From Quadrisphaera sp. (GTDB taxonomy: Bacteria; Actinomycetota; Actinomycetes; Actinomycetales; Quadrisphaeraceae): a stretch of 20,309 nucleotides of DNA. Positions within the stretch are counted from its first letter, which is position 1; the number at the start of each line of letters is the position of its first letter. Shown piece after piece: positions 19,175 through 20,309 of this stretch. Below the pieces are notes generated by a model. That model was not told the DNA's origin. It saw only the letters and a list, made by a program, of their open reading frames with translations, and ran no database searches. The stretch spans positions 1 through 20,309 of the forward strand of contig JARIBR010000043.1 of the NCBI GenBank assembly GCA_029258695.1, in the 5' to 3' direction. A program made the position numbers and the translations under genes.

Positions 19175-20309
19175 GACGCGCGGTCGACGCGCCCGGACCA
19201 CACCTGCTCGACGCGGCGCGTCGCGGCGGCCGGGTCGGTGAACAGCTCGACGGCTCCGACGCGCACGGGGGTCCACCCCGCGGCGGTCAGCTCCCCCGGC
19301 AGGTCGAGCTCGCGCGAGACGACGCGCGCCAGCTGCTCGGCGCCGGCGCCCGGCGGGACGGGACCGCGCTCGCGACGCGCGTCGCCGCCGTCCCGGCCCC
19401 CGCGAGGGTCAGCGCCGACGAGCGGGTCCGTGAGGTCACCGAGGACCGCCACCCCGCGCCGGGGGTGCTCGGTGCTCGTGAGCAACAGCTCGACCCCGGC
19501 CACCGGCGACGGGAGCGCCCTGACGCCGTCGCCGAGCCCCGATACCCACCGCGCGAGCAGCGGCGAGCGCGGCACCTGCGGTTGGGCCTGCGGGCGGGCG
19601 AGGTCCACCGCCACCGACTGGAGCGCCGGTGAGCCGGCCGTGGAGCGCTCGGTCGTCACCAGCGCCACGTGGGAGCGGGCGCGGGTCAGGGCCACCGCCA
19701 GCAGGTCGCCCACGTCGCGTGAGCGCCCGGACCGGCCGCGGACGGGGAGGTCCCCGGCGCTCACGACCACCGCGTCCCGCACGGTGTCGCCGCTGCGGGC
19801 CACGTCGGTCACCACGAACCGCTCACCGCGCTCGCCGACGGCGCTCACGAGGAAGTCCCGGAGCACCGCGTCCTCGCGGTAGGCGACGCGCACGGCGTCC
19901 GCGACGGCGCGGGCCTCGGGCCGGGTCAGCGCGACGACGGCGAGGGAGGCGTGCGGCCGCTGACGGGCGTGCTCGGCCATGAGCTCGACGACGCGGGCCG
20001 TGCACGCGGAGCGCGCCGCGCCTGCGTCCCGGTCCCCCTCGAGCTCGTCTCCCTCGGGCTCGTCTCCCTCGGGCTGGTCCCCCTCGGGCGCGGCCTCGAC
20101 GGTGACCCACCGCGTCGACGCGGCCCACGGGGCGCTCGGCGCCACGGCCCGTCCCAGGGCTGTGCCCGCGACGGGCTGGGCGAGGGAGGTCAGCGCGGTG
20201 GTCATGCGGTGCTGGTGGCCGAGCACGGCGCTCGGCAGTGCTCCGCTGGAGGCGTCCAGCAGGCTCTGGCGCTGCGCCGGTCCCGGCGCGTCAGCGTCGC
20301 GGGCGGCGA
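19171..20309 (-). CDS. Superfamily 1 DNA/RNA helicase-type ATPase (AAA_11/AAA_12), C-terminal part
   Basis: The frame is open to the right edge, so the N-terminus and Walker A lie outside; about 379 codons are visible. The first residues (QSLLDASSGALPSAVLGHQHRM) match the segment before the conserved 'L..(H/Q).R' region of Upf1/DUF4011-type helicases. LAVVALTRPEARAVADAV corresponds to the start of the second RecA domain, DAVVVSAG to motif V and LLAVALTRARSHVALV to motif VI. The C-terminal third (about 300-375, ending WTPVRVGAVELFTDP) resembles a degraded restriction-endonuclease-like fold. An acidic PEGDE repeat interrupts the domain. The ATG/GTG codons at about 20205-20226 are internal, because the homologous frame continues upstream. 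It is convergent with mscL and coupled to the small downstream gene. Confidence 0.75.
   Translation of the reverse strand, partial: AARDADAPGPAQRQSLLDASSGALPSAVLGHQHRMTTALTSLAQPVAGTALGRAVAPSAPWAASTRWVTVEAAPEGDQPEGDEPEGDELEGDRDAGAARSACTARVVELMAEHARQRPHASLAVVALTRPEARAVADAVRVAYREDAVLRDFLVSAVGERGERFVVTDVARSGDTVRDAVVVSAGDLPVRGRSGRSRDVGDLLAVALTRARSHVALVTTERSTAGSPALQSVAVDLARPQAQPQVPRSPLLARWVSGLGDGVRALPSPVAGVELLLTSTEHPRRGVAVLGDLTDPLVGADPRGGRDGGDARRERGPVPPGAGAEQLARVVSRELDLPGELTAAGWTPVRVGAVELFTDPAAATRRVEQVWSGRVDRAS
20031..20090. repeat. 15-bp tandem repeat inside the helicase gene
   Basis: Four 15-bp units starting at 20031, 20046, 20061 and 20076; the middle two are identical. On the minus strand they encode an acidic EGDxP repeat inserted between conserved helicase blocks. 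Confidence 0.9.

Overview
The window comes from a very GC-rich genome, roughly 75% G+C over most of its length. Codons end in G/C, many starts are GTG, and the gene order galU-moeA-moaC-mog-rimJ-sepX points to an actinomycete (Actinomycetota). I cannot fix the genus from the sequence alone; Kineosporiales or Micrococcales relatives are plausible. All genes look chromosomal and mostly housekeeping. I see no transposase, integrase, phage gene, rRNA or CRISPR array.

Layout. (1) 1-849, minus: 5' part of an AAA ATPase of the AAA_15/AAA_21 type, clearly lower in GC (about 62-65%) than the rest and probably acquired. (2) 914-5126: an Lrp/AsnC regulator (minus) divergent from a three-gene 2-oxoacid dehydrogenase operon (E1 alpha, E1 beta, E2), probably branched-chain 2-oxoacid dehydrogenase, with ATGA stop/start overlaps and no E3. 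(3) 5140-9395: a patatin-like hydrolase (minus), a gamma-glutamyltransferase and an amidase (both plus), with a nested inverted repeat between the last two. (4) 9462-14440, minus: a tightly packed run galU, moeA-type (glp), moaC, mog, rimJ, then the membrane protein sepX/glpR behind its own promoter, and a tRNA-Ala(CGC). The MoeA-like and SepX-like products correspond to an actinobacterial cell-division module (Glp and its membrane receptor) embedded among molybdenum-cofactor genes. (5) 14589-18864, plus: 5-formyltetrahydrofolate cyclo-ligase, a CvrA/NhaP2-type antiporter, an FmdB zinc-ribbon protein, a SAF-domain (CpaB-like) membrane protein and the channel MscL. (6) 18959-20309, minus: the C-terminal part of a superfamily 1 helicase followed, with a GTGA overlap, by a small conserved-looking protein of 71 residues.

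Regulatory layer. Several genes lack a Shine-Dalgarno sequence and instead have a TANNNT hexamer 6-8 nt before the start codon (AAA ATPase, galU, sepX, SAF gene, mscL), the layout of leaderless mRNAs. The same hexamer type precedes the tRNA, and in two places it is built on the TAG stop codon of the upstream gene (before the antiporter and before fmdB). Three short repeat arrays sit at promoters or RNA ends: a 9-bp triple repeat abutting the sepX -35, a 10-bp triple repeat plus palindrome at the cyclo-ligase promoter, and a 17-bp-period triple repeat of the tRNA 3' end. All regulatory calls are read by eye and are inferences.
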